A DNA stretch of 64,000 bases from Persicitalea sp963716085 (lineage in GTDB: Bacteria; Bacteroidota; Bacteroidia; Cytophagales; Spirosomataceae). The stretch covers positions 1,302,001 through 1,366,000 of the forward strand of contig OY970288.1 of the NCBI GenBank assembly GCA_963716085.1. The letters are read 5' to 3'. Each line of letters starts with the position of its first letter. Positions within the stretch are counted from its first letter, which is position 1. The position numbers were made by a program, and so were the translations under genes. Shown piece by piece: positions 9,151-17,445 of the stretch. The notes under the pieces are model-generated. The model worked only from the letters and a program-made list of their open reading frames with translations, ran no database searches and was not told the DNA's origin.

Positions 9151-9636
9151 CTACTTGAAAATTTCTTCCAGATTCAACTCGACTCCGTTGGCTGGATCTT
9201 GAAAAACCCCCTCGGTAAAATGCTTCACAGGTTCGCCGGGCAGAAACAACTGGACGGTTTTCACCGAAGGAAGAATAATCCAGGCCGACTGCACACCCGA
9301 CGGAAAATAGTTGTCATAAACCTTGTCCGTCAGGTCGTTGTAAGCTTGCCGGGGCGATAGTATTTCGATGGCCGTAATCGGCGGTTCTTTCCAGCGCACC
9401 GTGTCGCGAATCCAGTCGATCGAGATTTTATGACAAATAGAAATGTCGGGCTTAGCCCGATCGACCGTCAACTCGAATTCCAATTCGGGCATAATGTCGT
9501 ACTGCTCCTCGTAAGGGATAAGCACTTTGACCAGATTATAAGCCAGACGAGCGTGGTTTACCGACATAATGTCCTCCGATTGGAATTCTTCAAATTCTAC
9601 GATGGGTGTTTCCATAGCATCCGATTGTTTTTTCAA
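9151..9636 (-). CDS. Uma2 family (DUF820) PD-(D/E)XK-like putative endonuclease
   Basis: A 161-residue protein with the features of the Uma2/DUF820 family: an N-terminal ExxSxNH-like region, KPDISI with the acidic residue of the active site, AIEILSP with the second acidic residue, a lysine-containing helix (TDKVYDNYFPSGV) and W-I-I-L-P followed by a beta strand. Family members are predicted restriction-endonuclease-fold nucleases, abundant in Cyanobacteria and Bacteroidota and mostly of unknown biological role. The ATG at 9636 is used; ATG at 9615 would also keep all motifs. It lies on the - strand inside a + strand permease array, with a 7-bp tandem repeat just upstream, so it probably arrived as an insertion between permease units. 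Confidence 0.8.
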   Translation of the reverse strand: MKKQSDAMETPIVEFEEFQSEDIMSVNHARLAYNLVKVLIPYEEQYDIMPELEFELTVDRAKPDISICHKISIDWIRDTVRWKEPPITAIEILSPRQAYNDLTDKVYDNYFPSGVQSAWIILPSVKTVQLFLPGEPVKHFTEGVFQDPANGVELNLEEIFK

Positions 9637-9647
9637 AGATAACGAAT

Positions 9648-9678
9648 GGCAGTCGGCAGTCGGCCATCGGCAGTCGGC
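9648..9678. repeat. 7-bp tandem repeat, unit GGCAGTC, about 4.4 copies
   Basis: Units run GGCAGTC, GGCAGTC, GGCCATC, GGCAGTC, GGC. It belongs to the same sequence type (GGCNNTC) as the GGCTATC array at 50351-50404. It lies in the 317-bp gap 9637-9953, directly upstream of the Uma2 start. Confidence 0.9.
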
Positions 9679-9696
9679 TTTTTTATCCCAGATGTA

Positions 9697-9717
9697 AGTC
9701 TGAGCGTAGTCGAAGAC
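9697..9717. repeat. Dispersed repeat copy (CTTCGACTACGCTCAGA type)
   Basis: On the - strand this reads GTCTTCGACTACGCTCAGAC. A sequence of the same type (CCTTCGGCTGCGCTCAGG) is found in frame inside the propeller gene at 30608-30634. Two copies in one window suggest a dispersed family. Confidence 0.55.
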
Positions 9718-9718
9718 C

Positions 9719-9824
9719 GTCCGATTCCGAACTTTAAGTGTTCGATATCGGACATTTTTATATTATAATTTTTATGTAAAAATCTGATTATCAGTAAAAT
9801 TTTTTCCAGGCATAGCTTTTTGTC
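9719..9824 (+). promoter_or_regulatory. Permease control region B: second copy of palindrome plus sigma-54-like site
   Basis: The left arm GTCCGATTCCGAAC (9719-9732) is identical to region A. The right arm 9740-9753 has two changed bases (GATATC for GGAATC). The loop is 7 nt, and CTGATTATCAG and AGGCATAGCTTTTTGTC (9808-9824) are kept. Nothing transcribed on the + strand lies immediately upstream, because the Uma2 gene is divergent. This argues for a promoter/operator rather than a terminator. It precedes the long permease run starting at 9954. Confidence 0.5.
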
Positions 9825-9851
9825 ATCTGGCAAGGTAGGACAGCCGACACT

Positions 9852-9940
9852 GCGAACCTATGTGTTCGCCCGCGCCGCAAATCAGATGGGCTTGCGGCCG
9901 CATTTTACACCCATCGGGCGGACACATAGGTTCGCCCCTA
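9852..9940. repeat. Inverted repeat of the GTAGGGGCGAACCTATGTG family
   Basis: The left arm GCGAACCTATGTGTTCGCCC (9852-9871) and the right arm, read in reverse from 9940 as GTAGGGGCGAACCTATGTG, face each other across ~42 nt. A third single copy is at 40338-40364. It would fold in the leader of the following permease transcript. It is the last part of the 317-bp gap 9637-9953, which otherwise holds control region B and two short repeats. Confidence 0.75.
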
Positions 9941-9953
9941 CAAAACCCAAATC

Positions 9954-12359
9954 ATGCTCACCAACTACCTAAAAATCGCCTACCGCAACCTCCGCCGCCA
10001 CAAGACTTTTGGCGTCATCAACATCGTCGGACTGGCCGTCGGGTTGGCGGGATTTCTTTTGATCGCGCTGTACGTCAAGGACGAACTGAGCTACGACCGT
10101 TACAACGAAAACGCCGATCGCGTGTACCGCATGGGCCGGGTTTTCCTGACCTCCGACGGAACACCTTCGTTGTCTTTGGCGCAGGCGGCCCCGCCCTTCG
10201 GGCCGCTTATTAAGCAGGACTTCCCGGAAGCCGAGGAAGTAGTCCGCACCCTACAGGCGGGTGGTTTTATCCGTTACGGCGAACACCGGTTCGACGAACC
10301 GAATCAGTTTATCGCCGAGAAAGAGATTTTCAAAGTGCTGAGCTTCGATGTTGTTAGTGGTAATCCCGACGAGGCTCTGGTCAATCCAGGAAGCATCATG
10401 TTTTCTCGCCCGATGGCCGAGAAGTACTTCGGGCAAGAAGATCCCATGGGTAAAATCGTCCGCTACAACGACCAGTTTGAATTAACGGTAACGGGCGTGT
10501 ATGAGCCTTTGCCGGATCAGGCTCATTTTCATCCGAGCTCTCTAATTTCTTTTTCGAGCCTGAACGACCCGAACGTGTACGGCGCGGAACAGTTGCGAAC
10601 CAACTGGGGCAACAACGCTTTCAATACCTATATCCTGCTGGCCAAGGGAGCCGATCCGAAGCGGCTGGAAAAGGCTTTTCCGGCCTTTCAAGACGAATAC
10701 GTCCCGCCCTACGAAGGGCAAATGCCCTCCACTTTTTCGGTGCTAAACCTCACCAAACTCACCGATATTCACCTCCGCTCCCATACCGATTCGGAGATCG
10801 AGACGCCGGGCAACATCAGCTACATTTATATTTTTTCGGCCATCGGCCTGTTCATCCTGCTGATCGCCTGCATTAATTACATGAACTTGGCTACGGCTCG
10901 TTCGGCGGGACGCGCCAAAGAAGTGGGAATGCGGAAGGTCGTGGGAGCCAGGCGCGGTCAGCTCATCGGGCAGTTTTTGAGCGAGTCGATGTTACTGGTT
11001 TTCATCGCTTTGGTCATCGCCCTTTTGCTGATGACGCTCGGACTGCCTGCTTTGAATGATTTCAGCCAGAAAGAACTGTCGTTCGGTCAACTACTCGATC
11101 CGGGTTTTCTGGCGATTCTGGCAGGAATCACTTTAATCACCGGATTGATCGCCGGACTATATCCCGCCTTTTTCCTGGCTTCGTTCCGTCCCCTCAATGT
11201 TTTAAAGGGGCAAATTGCCACTAAATTACGGACGGGGACGCTGCGGCAGGTGCTGGTCGTCACGCAATTTTCCATCGCCATCGCCCTCATCATCGGCACG
11301 GCGGTGGTGCGCAACCAGATGCACTACATTCAGGATTACGGCCTCGGTCTGGCGAAAGACCAGGTGCTGCTGCTCGGCGATCCGGGTGGCGAGAACACCA
11401 ACTACGAAACGCTCAAACGGCAACTCGTGCAGACGGGCGCGGTGAGCGACATGGGCCGCTCGTCGCGCATCCCCTCCGGACGGCTGCTCGACTCGCAGAG
11501 CGCCCGCGCCATGCAGGGCGACAGCATGGCCCCCACCGACATCACCCTGAAATCCTTACGGGTGGACTACGATTTTGTCCTCGCTTACCAAATCGGGATG
11601 GCCGCCGGGCGCAATTTCTCCCGCGACTACGCCACCGACACCTCGATGGTGGTAATAAACGAAACCGCCGCGCGGCAACTCGGCTGGACGCCCGACGAGG
11701 CCGTCGGTAAGCCGTTCCAGTACGGCGACGTCCGGGGGCAAATCATCGGCGTGACCAAGGATTATCACTTCGAGTCGCTGCACGAGGAAGTAGCCGCCAT
11801 CGCCATGACGCTGACGCCGGGCCAACTTGGCTGGATTTCGCTGCCGATGCAGGGCGACATCACCGCCGGATTGCAGCGTGTGGAAGCGACTTGGAAGCAA
11901 CTTTTCCCCGGCCAACCCTTCCAGTACCAGTTTCTCAACGAGCGCTTCGACCGCCTGTACGCCGCCGAACAAAGGCAGCAAAGCCTGTTCAGCATTTTTG
12001 CGGGCATCGCCATTTTGCTCTCTTGCCTGGGCTTGTTCGGCCTGTCGATGTTCATGGCCGAGCAGCGCGTCAAGGAAATTGGCGTCCGCAAGGTACTGGG
12101 AGCCAGCGTCGGCAGTATCGTGACGCTGCTTTCCAGGGATTTCCTGAAACCCGTTCTGGTCGCTCTTCTCATTGCTTCGCCTATCGCCTGGTACGCCATG
12201 CGTCAGTGGCTGGCGGATTTTGCCTACAAAACGGACATCGGCTGGGGCGTTTTTGCGCTGGCGGGTTTATTGGCTATCGGTATCGCGCTGCTGACGGTGA
12301 GTTTCCAGAGTGTGAAAGCAGCGGTAGCCAATCCGGTGGAGAGTCTTCGGTCGGAGTGA
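9954..12359 (+). CDS. MacB/FtsX-type ABC transporter permease (801 aa)
   Basis: This is the first gene of the uninterrupted run that continues to 24740; it starts MLTNYLKIAYRNLRRHK after the CCCAAATC leader. Two FtsX blocks are clear: AKEVGMRKVVGARRGQ in block 1 and VKEIGVRKVLGASVGS in block 2, with the tail NPVESLRSE. Single membrane segments lie near residues 20-42 and 425-445, and two periplasmic MacB core-like domains lie between. It has 39 bp to the next start, so co-transcription is very likely, driven by control region B. There is no nucleotide-binding motif. The member is ordinary for the family and its cargo is unknown. Confidence 0.93.
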   Translation: MLTNYLKIAYRNLRRHKTFGVINIVGLAVGLAGFLLIALYVKDELSYDRYNENADRVYRMGRVFLTSDGTPSLSLAQAAPPFGPLIKQDFPEAEEVVRTLQAGGFIRYGEHRFDEPNQFIAEKEIFKVLSFDVVSGNPDEALVNPGSIMFSRPMAEKYFGQEDPMGKIVRYNDQFELTVTGVYEPLPDQAHFHPSSLISFSSLNDPNVYGAEQLRTNWGNNAFNTYILLAKGADPKRLEKAFPAFQDEYVPPYEGQMPSTFSVLNLTKLTDIHLRSHTDSEIETPGNISYIYIFSAIGLFILLIACINYMNLATARSAGRAKEVGMRKVVGARRGQLIGQFLSESMLLVFIALVIALLLMTLGLPALNDFSQKELSFGQLLDPGFLAILAGITLITGLIAGLYPAFFLASFRPLNVLKGQIATKLRTGTLRQVLVVTQFSIAIALIIGTAVVRNQMHYIQDYGLGLAKDQVLLLGDPGGENTNYETLKRQLVQTGAVSDMGRSSRIPSGRLLDSQSARAMQGDSMAPTDITLKSLRVDYDFVLAYQIGMAAGRNFSRDYATDTSMVVINETAARQLGWTPDEAVGKPFQYGDVRGQIIGVTKDYHFESLHEEVAAIAMTLTPGQLGWISLPMQGDITAGLQRVEATWKQLFPGQPFQYQFLNERFDRLYAAEQRQQSLFSIFAGIAILLSCLGLFGLSMFMAEQRVKEIGVRKVLGASVGSIVTLLSRDFLKPVLVALLIASPIAWYAMRQWLADFAYKTDIGWGVFALAGLLAIGIALLTVSFQSVKAAVANPVESLRSE

Positions 12360-12398
12360 CCCGCGTGAAAACCAAACTAAACCATAAATCCCAAAACC

Positions 12399-14780
12399 AT
12401 GCTTCGCAACTACCTCAAAATCGCTCTCCGCAATCTCTGGAAACACAAGCTGTTTTCTTTCATCAACATTTTCGGACTCGCCGCCGCCATGACGGTCTGC
12501 CTGCTGGCGTTGATGCAGGTGAAGGACGCCTACGATTACGATGACTTCCACCCTCATGCCGACCGCACCTACCGGGTGATTACCGACGTCATTTCCCAAC
12601 AGACCGGCAAAACGCTGGTCGCTACTTCGCCCCTGCCGCTGGGTGAGGCGTTGGAGGCGCAGTATGAGTTTGTGGAAGAAACCGCCCGTGTGTACTACGG
12701 TCTTGGGAGTGAGGCCACTACCGACGCGAAGGAATTCCAAACGGAGGGAGCGTTTGTGGATGCTGCCTTCTACGATTTGTTCGGTTTCCGGTTTGTGTCG
12801 GGCCAACCTGCCGTGGCCCCGCGAACGGTGGTACTTTCGGACCGCACCGCCGAGCGTTTTTACGGTATGGCAGACCCTTTGGGCGAAACGATTGAAATAG
12901 AGGGGCAGGGCCTTTTCACCGTGACGGGGGTGCTGGACACCCGAAACCGCAAATCACATCTCGAATTCGACCTGCTGGCTTCGTTCTCCACGGTGCCGCT
13001 GCTCGAGCGGGGCGGGCAGATCAGCCCGCAGTCCGATAGTTGGAAAAGCCATTGGGATGCTTCCGCCTACACGTACGTGATGCTACGCGAAGGCACGGCG
13101 AAGCAAGCACTGGATGGCGCTCTGGGTACTTTGGCCCGGCAGGGGGTGAAGGCATTGGGGCCGCAGGCCGACCAATCGTATGCTTTCCGCACGCAGGTAC
13201 TTTCGGGTATCTCGCCCGGCCCCTCGGATATGCGCAACAGTACCTGGGAGCCTACCGTGGGTAGTTTGCTGGCCTTCGGCGGCCTGGCTTTGGTTATTCT
13301 GGCGTTGGCCGGTTTCAACTACGTCAACCTGACGCTGGCCCGTTCGCTGGGCCGCGCCCGTGAAGTGGGCGTTCGGAAGGTGGCCGGCGCGCAACGGCGG
13401 CAAATCATCGGACAATTCCTGACCGAATCGGTACTGCTCGGGCTGTTTTCGTTGGGGCTTTCCTACGTTTTGCTGCTACTGCTCGAATCCTTTCCCACCG
13501 TGCAGCGCATGACCGACGGCATCCGGCAGGACTGGGTACTTTTCGGAAGTTTCCTGGGCTTCACGCTGCTGACCGGGGTGCTGGCGGGACTCGCCCCGGC
13601 GCGCATCCTCTCCTCCTACCAACCCGCCAATGTACTGCGGGGCCGGTTTGGGGAGAAGCTATTTCGGGGTGTGGGCTTCCGCAGGGGGCTGATGGTCGCG
13701 CAATTCGTCGTGTCGCTGGTATTCATGCTTTTCGTGACGGTGATGTACCAGCAGTTTTCCTACATGGCGACGGCCTCCTACGGCTTTGATCGGGAGAACA
13801 GCCTGAACGTAGCCGTTTCTTCCCAAAACTACCGTCTCGTGGCCGATGAATTCAGTCAACTGGCGGGCGTCGAGCGCGTGGGCGCTACGGTGCAGCCGCT
13901 GGGCTTGCACACGAGGTACCTGAAGGTTTCGCCCGATCGCTTCCAAAATTTCGTTCAAACCAACGCGCACTACGCGGATGCCGACTACGTGCAAAACATG
14001 AATCTCACGCTGGTCGCGGGCCAGAACCTGCCCCGCTCCGTTGCCGATTCGGCGGGACGGTTCGTGCTGCTCAACGAGAAAGCGGTTAAAGCCCTGCACT
14101 TTGACAGTCCGCAGGAGGCGGTGGGGCAACTGCTCTGGCTGAGCGACAGCAGCGAAGTGCAGGTGGCGGGTGTCTTGCGGGATTTCAACTACCAAAACCT
14201 GTCCCGACCGCTCGACGCGCTGGTCATGCAATACAAGCCCAGTGAGTTTCACTACCTCAACGTAAAGGTCGACCCGAACCGAAAAGCGGCCGTGGTAGCC
14301 GATCTGGAAAAGGCGTGGAAGGGGCTATATCCGCAAGAGCCTTTTGCCTACGATTGGACGGACGAGGTCTTGTACAACCAACATTTTCACCTTGAAGACT
14401 TGTCGGTACTCGGGCTATTGGTGGCAATGGCGCTGTCCATTGCGTGTTTGGGGCTGCTGGGCATGGTGTCGTACGCCACCGAAACGCGCACCAAGGAGGT
14501 GGGTATCCGAAAAGTAATGGGGGCCACCGTAGCGCAGATCGTCCTGCTGCTGTCGAGTGGTTTCGTGCGGCTGCTCCTGATCGCCTGGCTCATCGCGCTG
14601 CCGCTGGGCTACGTCGCCGGACGACTGTTTTTGAATGAGTTTGCGCACCGCGTCGGGATCGGCATCGCCGGGCCGTTGGCCTGTCTGCTGGTGTTGCTCG
14701 CCGTCGGCGGATCGACCGTCGGTTGGCTGACCTTTCGCGCCGCGAACGCCGACCCAGCCAAGTCGCTGCGCACGGAATGA
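12399..14780 (+). CDS. MacB/FtsX-type ABC transporter permease, divergent tail (793 aa)
   Basis: The start MLRNYLKIALRNLWKHK follows the leader CCCAAAACC. Block 1 carries AREVGVRKVAGAQRRQ and block 2 TKEVGIRKVMGATVAQ. The C-terminus DPAKSLRTE departs from NPVESLRSE, and the linker after block 1 has ARILSSYQPANVLRG where the others have YPAFFLSSF. These differences mark it as one of the more diverged array members. The spacer of 84 bp to the next gene is pyrimidine-rich but lacks the purine arm of the hairpin elements. It is probably in the same transcript as its neighbours. Confidence 0.92.
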   Translation: MLRNYLKIALRNLWKHKLFSFINIFGLAAAMTVCLLALMQVKDAYDYDDFHPHADRTYRVITDVISQQTGKTLVATSPLPLGEALEAQYEFVEETARVYYGLGSEATTDAKEFQTEGAFVDAAFYDLFGFRFVSGQPAVAPRTVVLSDRTAERFYGMADPLGETIEIEGQGLFTVTGVLDTRNRKSHLEFDLLASFSTVPLLERGGQISPQSDSWKSHWDASAYTYVMLREGTAKQALDGALGTLARQGVKALGPQADQSYAFRTQVLSGISPGPSDMRNSTWEPTVGSLLAFGGLALVILALAGFNYVNLTLARSLGRAREVGVRKVAGAQRRQIIGQFLTESVLLGLFSLGLSYVLLLLLESFPTVQRMTDGIRQDWVLFGSFLGFTLLTGVLAGLAPARILSSYQPANVLRGRFGEKLFRGVGFRRGLMVAQFVVSLVFMLFVTVMYQQFSYMATASYGFDRENSLNVAVSSQNYRLVADEFSQLAGVERVGATVQPLGLHTRYLKVSPDRFQNFVQTNAHYADADYVQNMNLTLVAGQNLPRSVADSAGRFVLLNEKAVKALHFDSPQEAVGQLLWLSDSSEVQVAGVLRDFNYQNLSRPLDALVMQYKPSEFHYLNVKVDPNRKAAVVADLEKAWKGLYPQEPFAYDWTDEVLYNQHFHLEDLSVLGLLVAMALSIACLGLLGMVSYATETRTKEVGIRKVMGATVAQIVLLLSSGFVRLLLIAWLIALPLGYVAGRLFLNEFAHRVGIGIAGPLACLLVLLAVGGSTVGWLTFRAANADPAKSLRTE

Positions 14781-14864
14781 CGCGTTAGTCGCTCTTAGTC
14801 CTCTTGACCCTTTGTCTCCGTTTTTCTCAATCTTACCTTTAAACCTGAACCAAACCCCGAAACC

Positions 14865-17318
14865 ATGCTTCGCAACTACCTGAAAATCGCCCTTCGCAAT
14901 CTTACTCATAACAAGGTGTATTCCTTCATCAACATTGGCGGTCTGGCGGTTGGGATGGGGGTGTGTCTGCTGATTTGCCAGTACATTTATTTCGAGACGA
15001 GTTACGATAAATTTCATGGCAGCTATCAAAACATTTATCGGGTCACGACCGACGAAATGAAGGACGGCGTCAGTCACCTGGACCCGTACACGGGCTACGC
15101 CGTGGGAGCGAGTGCAAAGGAGGAAATTCCGGGCGTAGAAAACTACGTCCGCATTCACAAGTACCTGACGGGAACCGTGGTTACCAATCCGGCGAACGAG
15201 CGGGTTTTCCACGTGGACGATCTCGATATGTTATTTGTGGATGAAGCGTTTTTCAGCGTGTTCGATTTTCCCTTGGTGACGGGCGGAAGGGAAACATTAT
15301 TCGATAATAAATTCAACATGGTCATCACGGAGAAAGCCGCTCGGAAGTACTTTGGTACCGACGACCCTATCGGCAAAACTTTGAAGGTGAACACACCACC
15401 CTCGGCGGGCAATTACCGCGTTGCCGGGGTGTTGAAAGACTTACCCGCCAACAGCCATTTGCAGTTTGAGTTTCTCTTGCCCGTCGAAAATTTCCTAACG
15501 CTGGGCTGGGGAGGAGCCGTGAAAAAGAATAGTGACGGTTGGGGCGGCTGGCCGTTCGTGACCTACGTCAGCCTGAACGAAGCCGCCGACCCCGACTTGG
15601 TGCGGGAAAAACTGGACGGGATGCTTGCCAAGTACAAAGGAGAAAGAAACGCGGCAGAACATATTGAAGAAAAAGTCGTGCTACAGCCTATCGCCGATAT
15701 TCATCTGAAATCGGGCGACTACGCCGACGCCGGGTACGTGAAAAGCCGGGGAAGCATCGCCGACATCGAAATATTTTCGATCATCGCTTTCTTCATTCTC
15801 TTCATCGCGTGGGTCAACTACATCAATCTTTCGACGGCCCGCTCCCTGCGTCGAGCCAAGGAAGTGGGCGTCCGCAAGTCGTTCGGAGCATTTCGGCAGC
15901 AATTGGTGGGACAGTTCATGGTCGAGTCGCTGCTGGTCAATGCGGCGGCGGCGGTGCTGGCTTTTGGCGTGGCCTTCCTGACCTTACCGATTTTGAACCA
16001 ACTCATCGGGCAGGAATTGGAAATGAGCCTGCTGCAACTTCCGGCTTTCTGGCTGTGGTTCGCCGGAGCAACGCTGCTCGGACTATTGCTATCGGGGCTG
16101 TACCCGGCGTTTGTGCTGTCTTCATTCAAGCCTTTGAGTATGTTCAAAGCTCAAAAGACGACCCGGGCCGGAAGCTTCAATCTCAGGCGGGGACTCATTG
16201 TTTTTCAATTCTTTACTTCCTTGCTTCTGATAGCGGGCACGTACTTGGTGTACAAGCAAATCACGTTCATGAAGGACCAAGACTTGGGCATGGATTCGGA
16301 ACAAATCTTGGTGCTGAAAGGGCCGGAAGTGGGAATGGATGAAGAAAAAATTAGCAGTGCTTTACGCGCCTTTAAAACGGAAGTTATAAGTCAAAACTCC
16401 GTTTCCGCCGTGGCGGGGTCGGTGCTGATTCCCGGTCAGGTACACAACACCGAAACCTACGGCCTGCGAAAGGTCGGGGAAGCCGAAAGCGCGGCTCCCT
16501 ACGCCCGCGCGGTAGTCGTGGGCCAGGATTTTACGGAAACGTACGGCCTTAAATTTCTGGCCGGGAGTTCGTTCACGGAAGAAACGCCGGACTACGAGGC
16601 AGTTGTCATCAACGAAGAGGCAGTTGGTGCCTACGGACTAGGTTCGCCCGAAAAAGCCATTGGGCAAAGCCTGGTGGACGAAGAAGGTACGTATCGCATC
16701 GTGGGGGTAGTCAAGAATTTCCATTGGCATTCGCTGAGGGATGCCCATACGCCCTACCTCTTCATGTACGAAGCATCGGCGCACTCTTACCTGTCATTCA
16801 AAGTAAATCAGTCCAACCTACCGGAATCTTTGGCGCAAGTCGAGAAAACCTACCAGGCGTTTTTTCCCAACAACCCATTCGACTACTTTTTCCTGGAAGA
16901 CGCCTTCAACCGACAATACCAGGCCGATGTGCGGTTCAGGAATCTGTTCCTGGCGTTCTCGTTTCTTGCGATTCTCATCGCCTGCGTGGGGCTTTTTGCG
17001 CTGGTTTCTTATTCCGCCACTTTGAGAACCAAGGAAGTCGGCGTCAGAAAAGTACTTGGGGCCAGTACCCGCAACCTGATGCTGCTGCTTTCCAAAGAGT
17101 ACCTGATTCTCATTGCCATCGCCATCATCCTGACCATTCCGGCGGTTAGCTACTTGGGCAGTGCCTGGCTGGAAAACTACGCGTTCAAGACCAATCTCGG
17201 GTTGGATATATTTCTTATTCCTGCCCTGGTTTTGCTTGCCGTATCGGTCTTGACGGTCAGCTACCGGACTTTTTCTTCCGCCAGGGCGAATCCGGTGGAG
17301 AGTCTTCGGAGCGAGTAG
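14865..17318 (+). CDS. MacB/FtsX-type ABC transporter permease (817 aa)
   Basis: The longest member of the array. It starts MLRNYLKIALRNLTHNK after GAAACC, and the extra length lies in the first periplasmic domain. Block 1 has AKEVGVRKSFGAFRQQ and block 2 TKEVGVRKVLGASTRN, ending NPVESLRSE. The second half begins with FNLRRGLIVFQFFTSLLLIA, the usual fifth membrane segment. A 127-bp spacer with the purine/pyrimidine hairpin separates it from the next gene. As for the others, an ATPase encoded elsewhere would be needed for transport or mechanotransmission. Confidence 0.92.
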   Translation: MLRNYLKIALRNLTHNKVYSFINIGGLAVGMGVCLLICQYIYFETSYDKFHGSYQNIYRVTTDEMKDGVSHLDPYTGYAVGASAKEEIPGVENYVRIHKYLTGTVVTNPANERVFHVDDLDMLFVDEAFFSVFDFPLVTGGRETLFDNKFNMVITEKAARKYFGTDDPIGKTLKVNTPPSAGNYRVAGVLKDLPANSHLQFEFLLPVENFLTLGWGGAVKKNSDGWGGWPFVTYVSLNEAADPDLVREKLDGMLAKYKGERNAAEHIEEKVVLQPIADIHLKSGDYADAGYVKSRGSIADIEIFSIIAFFILFIAWVNYINLSTARSLRRAKEVGVRKSFGAFRQQLVGQFMVESLLVNAAAAVLAFGVAFLTLPILNQLIGQELEMSLLQLPAFWLWFAGATLLGLLLSGLYPAFVLSSFKPLSMFKAQKTTRAGSFNLRRGLIVFQFFTSLLLIAGTYLVYKQITFMKDQDLGMDSEQILVLKGPEVGMDEEKISSALRAFKTEVISQNSVSAVAGSVLIPGQVHNTETYGLRKVGEAESAAPYARAVVVGQDFTETYGLKFLAGSSFTEETPDYEAVVINEEAVGAYGLGSPEKAIGQSLVDEEGTYRIVGVVKNFHWHSLRDAHTPYLFMYEASAHSYLSFKVNQSNLPESLAQVEKTYQAFFPNNPFDYFFLEDAFNRQYQADVRFRNLFLAFSFLAILIACVGLFALVSYSATLRTKEVGVRKVLGASTRNLMLLLSKEYLILIAIAIILTIPAVSYLGSAWLENYAFKTNLGLDIFLIPALVLLAVSVLTVSYRTFSSARANPVESLRSE

Positions 17319-17321
17319 ATA

Positions 17322-17416
17322 TAAGGAGGAAAGGAGTAAGGAGAAAAGGGCGGGGCAGCCCGCGCTGACTGGCTCAAGCCTTCCTTTCATCCTTCCTCCA
17401 TTCTCCTTTCCTCCTC
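17322..17416. repeat. Purine/pyrimidine inverted repeat between permease genes
   Basis: The arm at 17322-17349 begins AAGGAGGAAAGGAG. The opposite arm, 17379-17416, read in reverse begins AGGAGGAAAGGAG. The loop is about 30 nt and GC-rich. The element fills the spacer from just after the stop to just before the A/C leader of the next permease. Confidence 0.7.
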
Positions 17417-17445
17417 AAAAACAAACTAAACCACCCCCCCCAACC

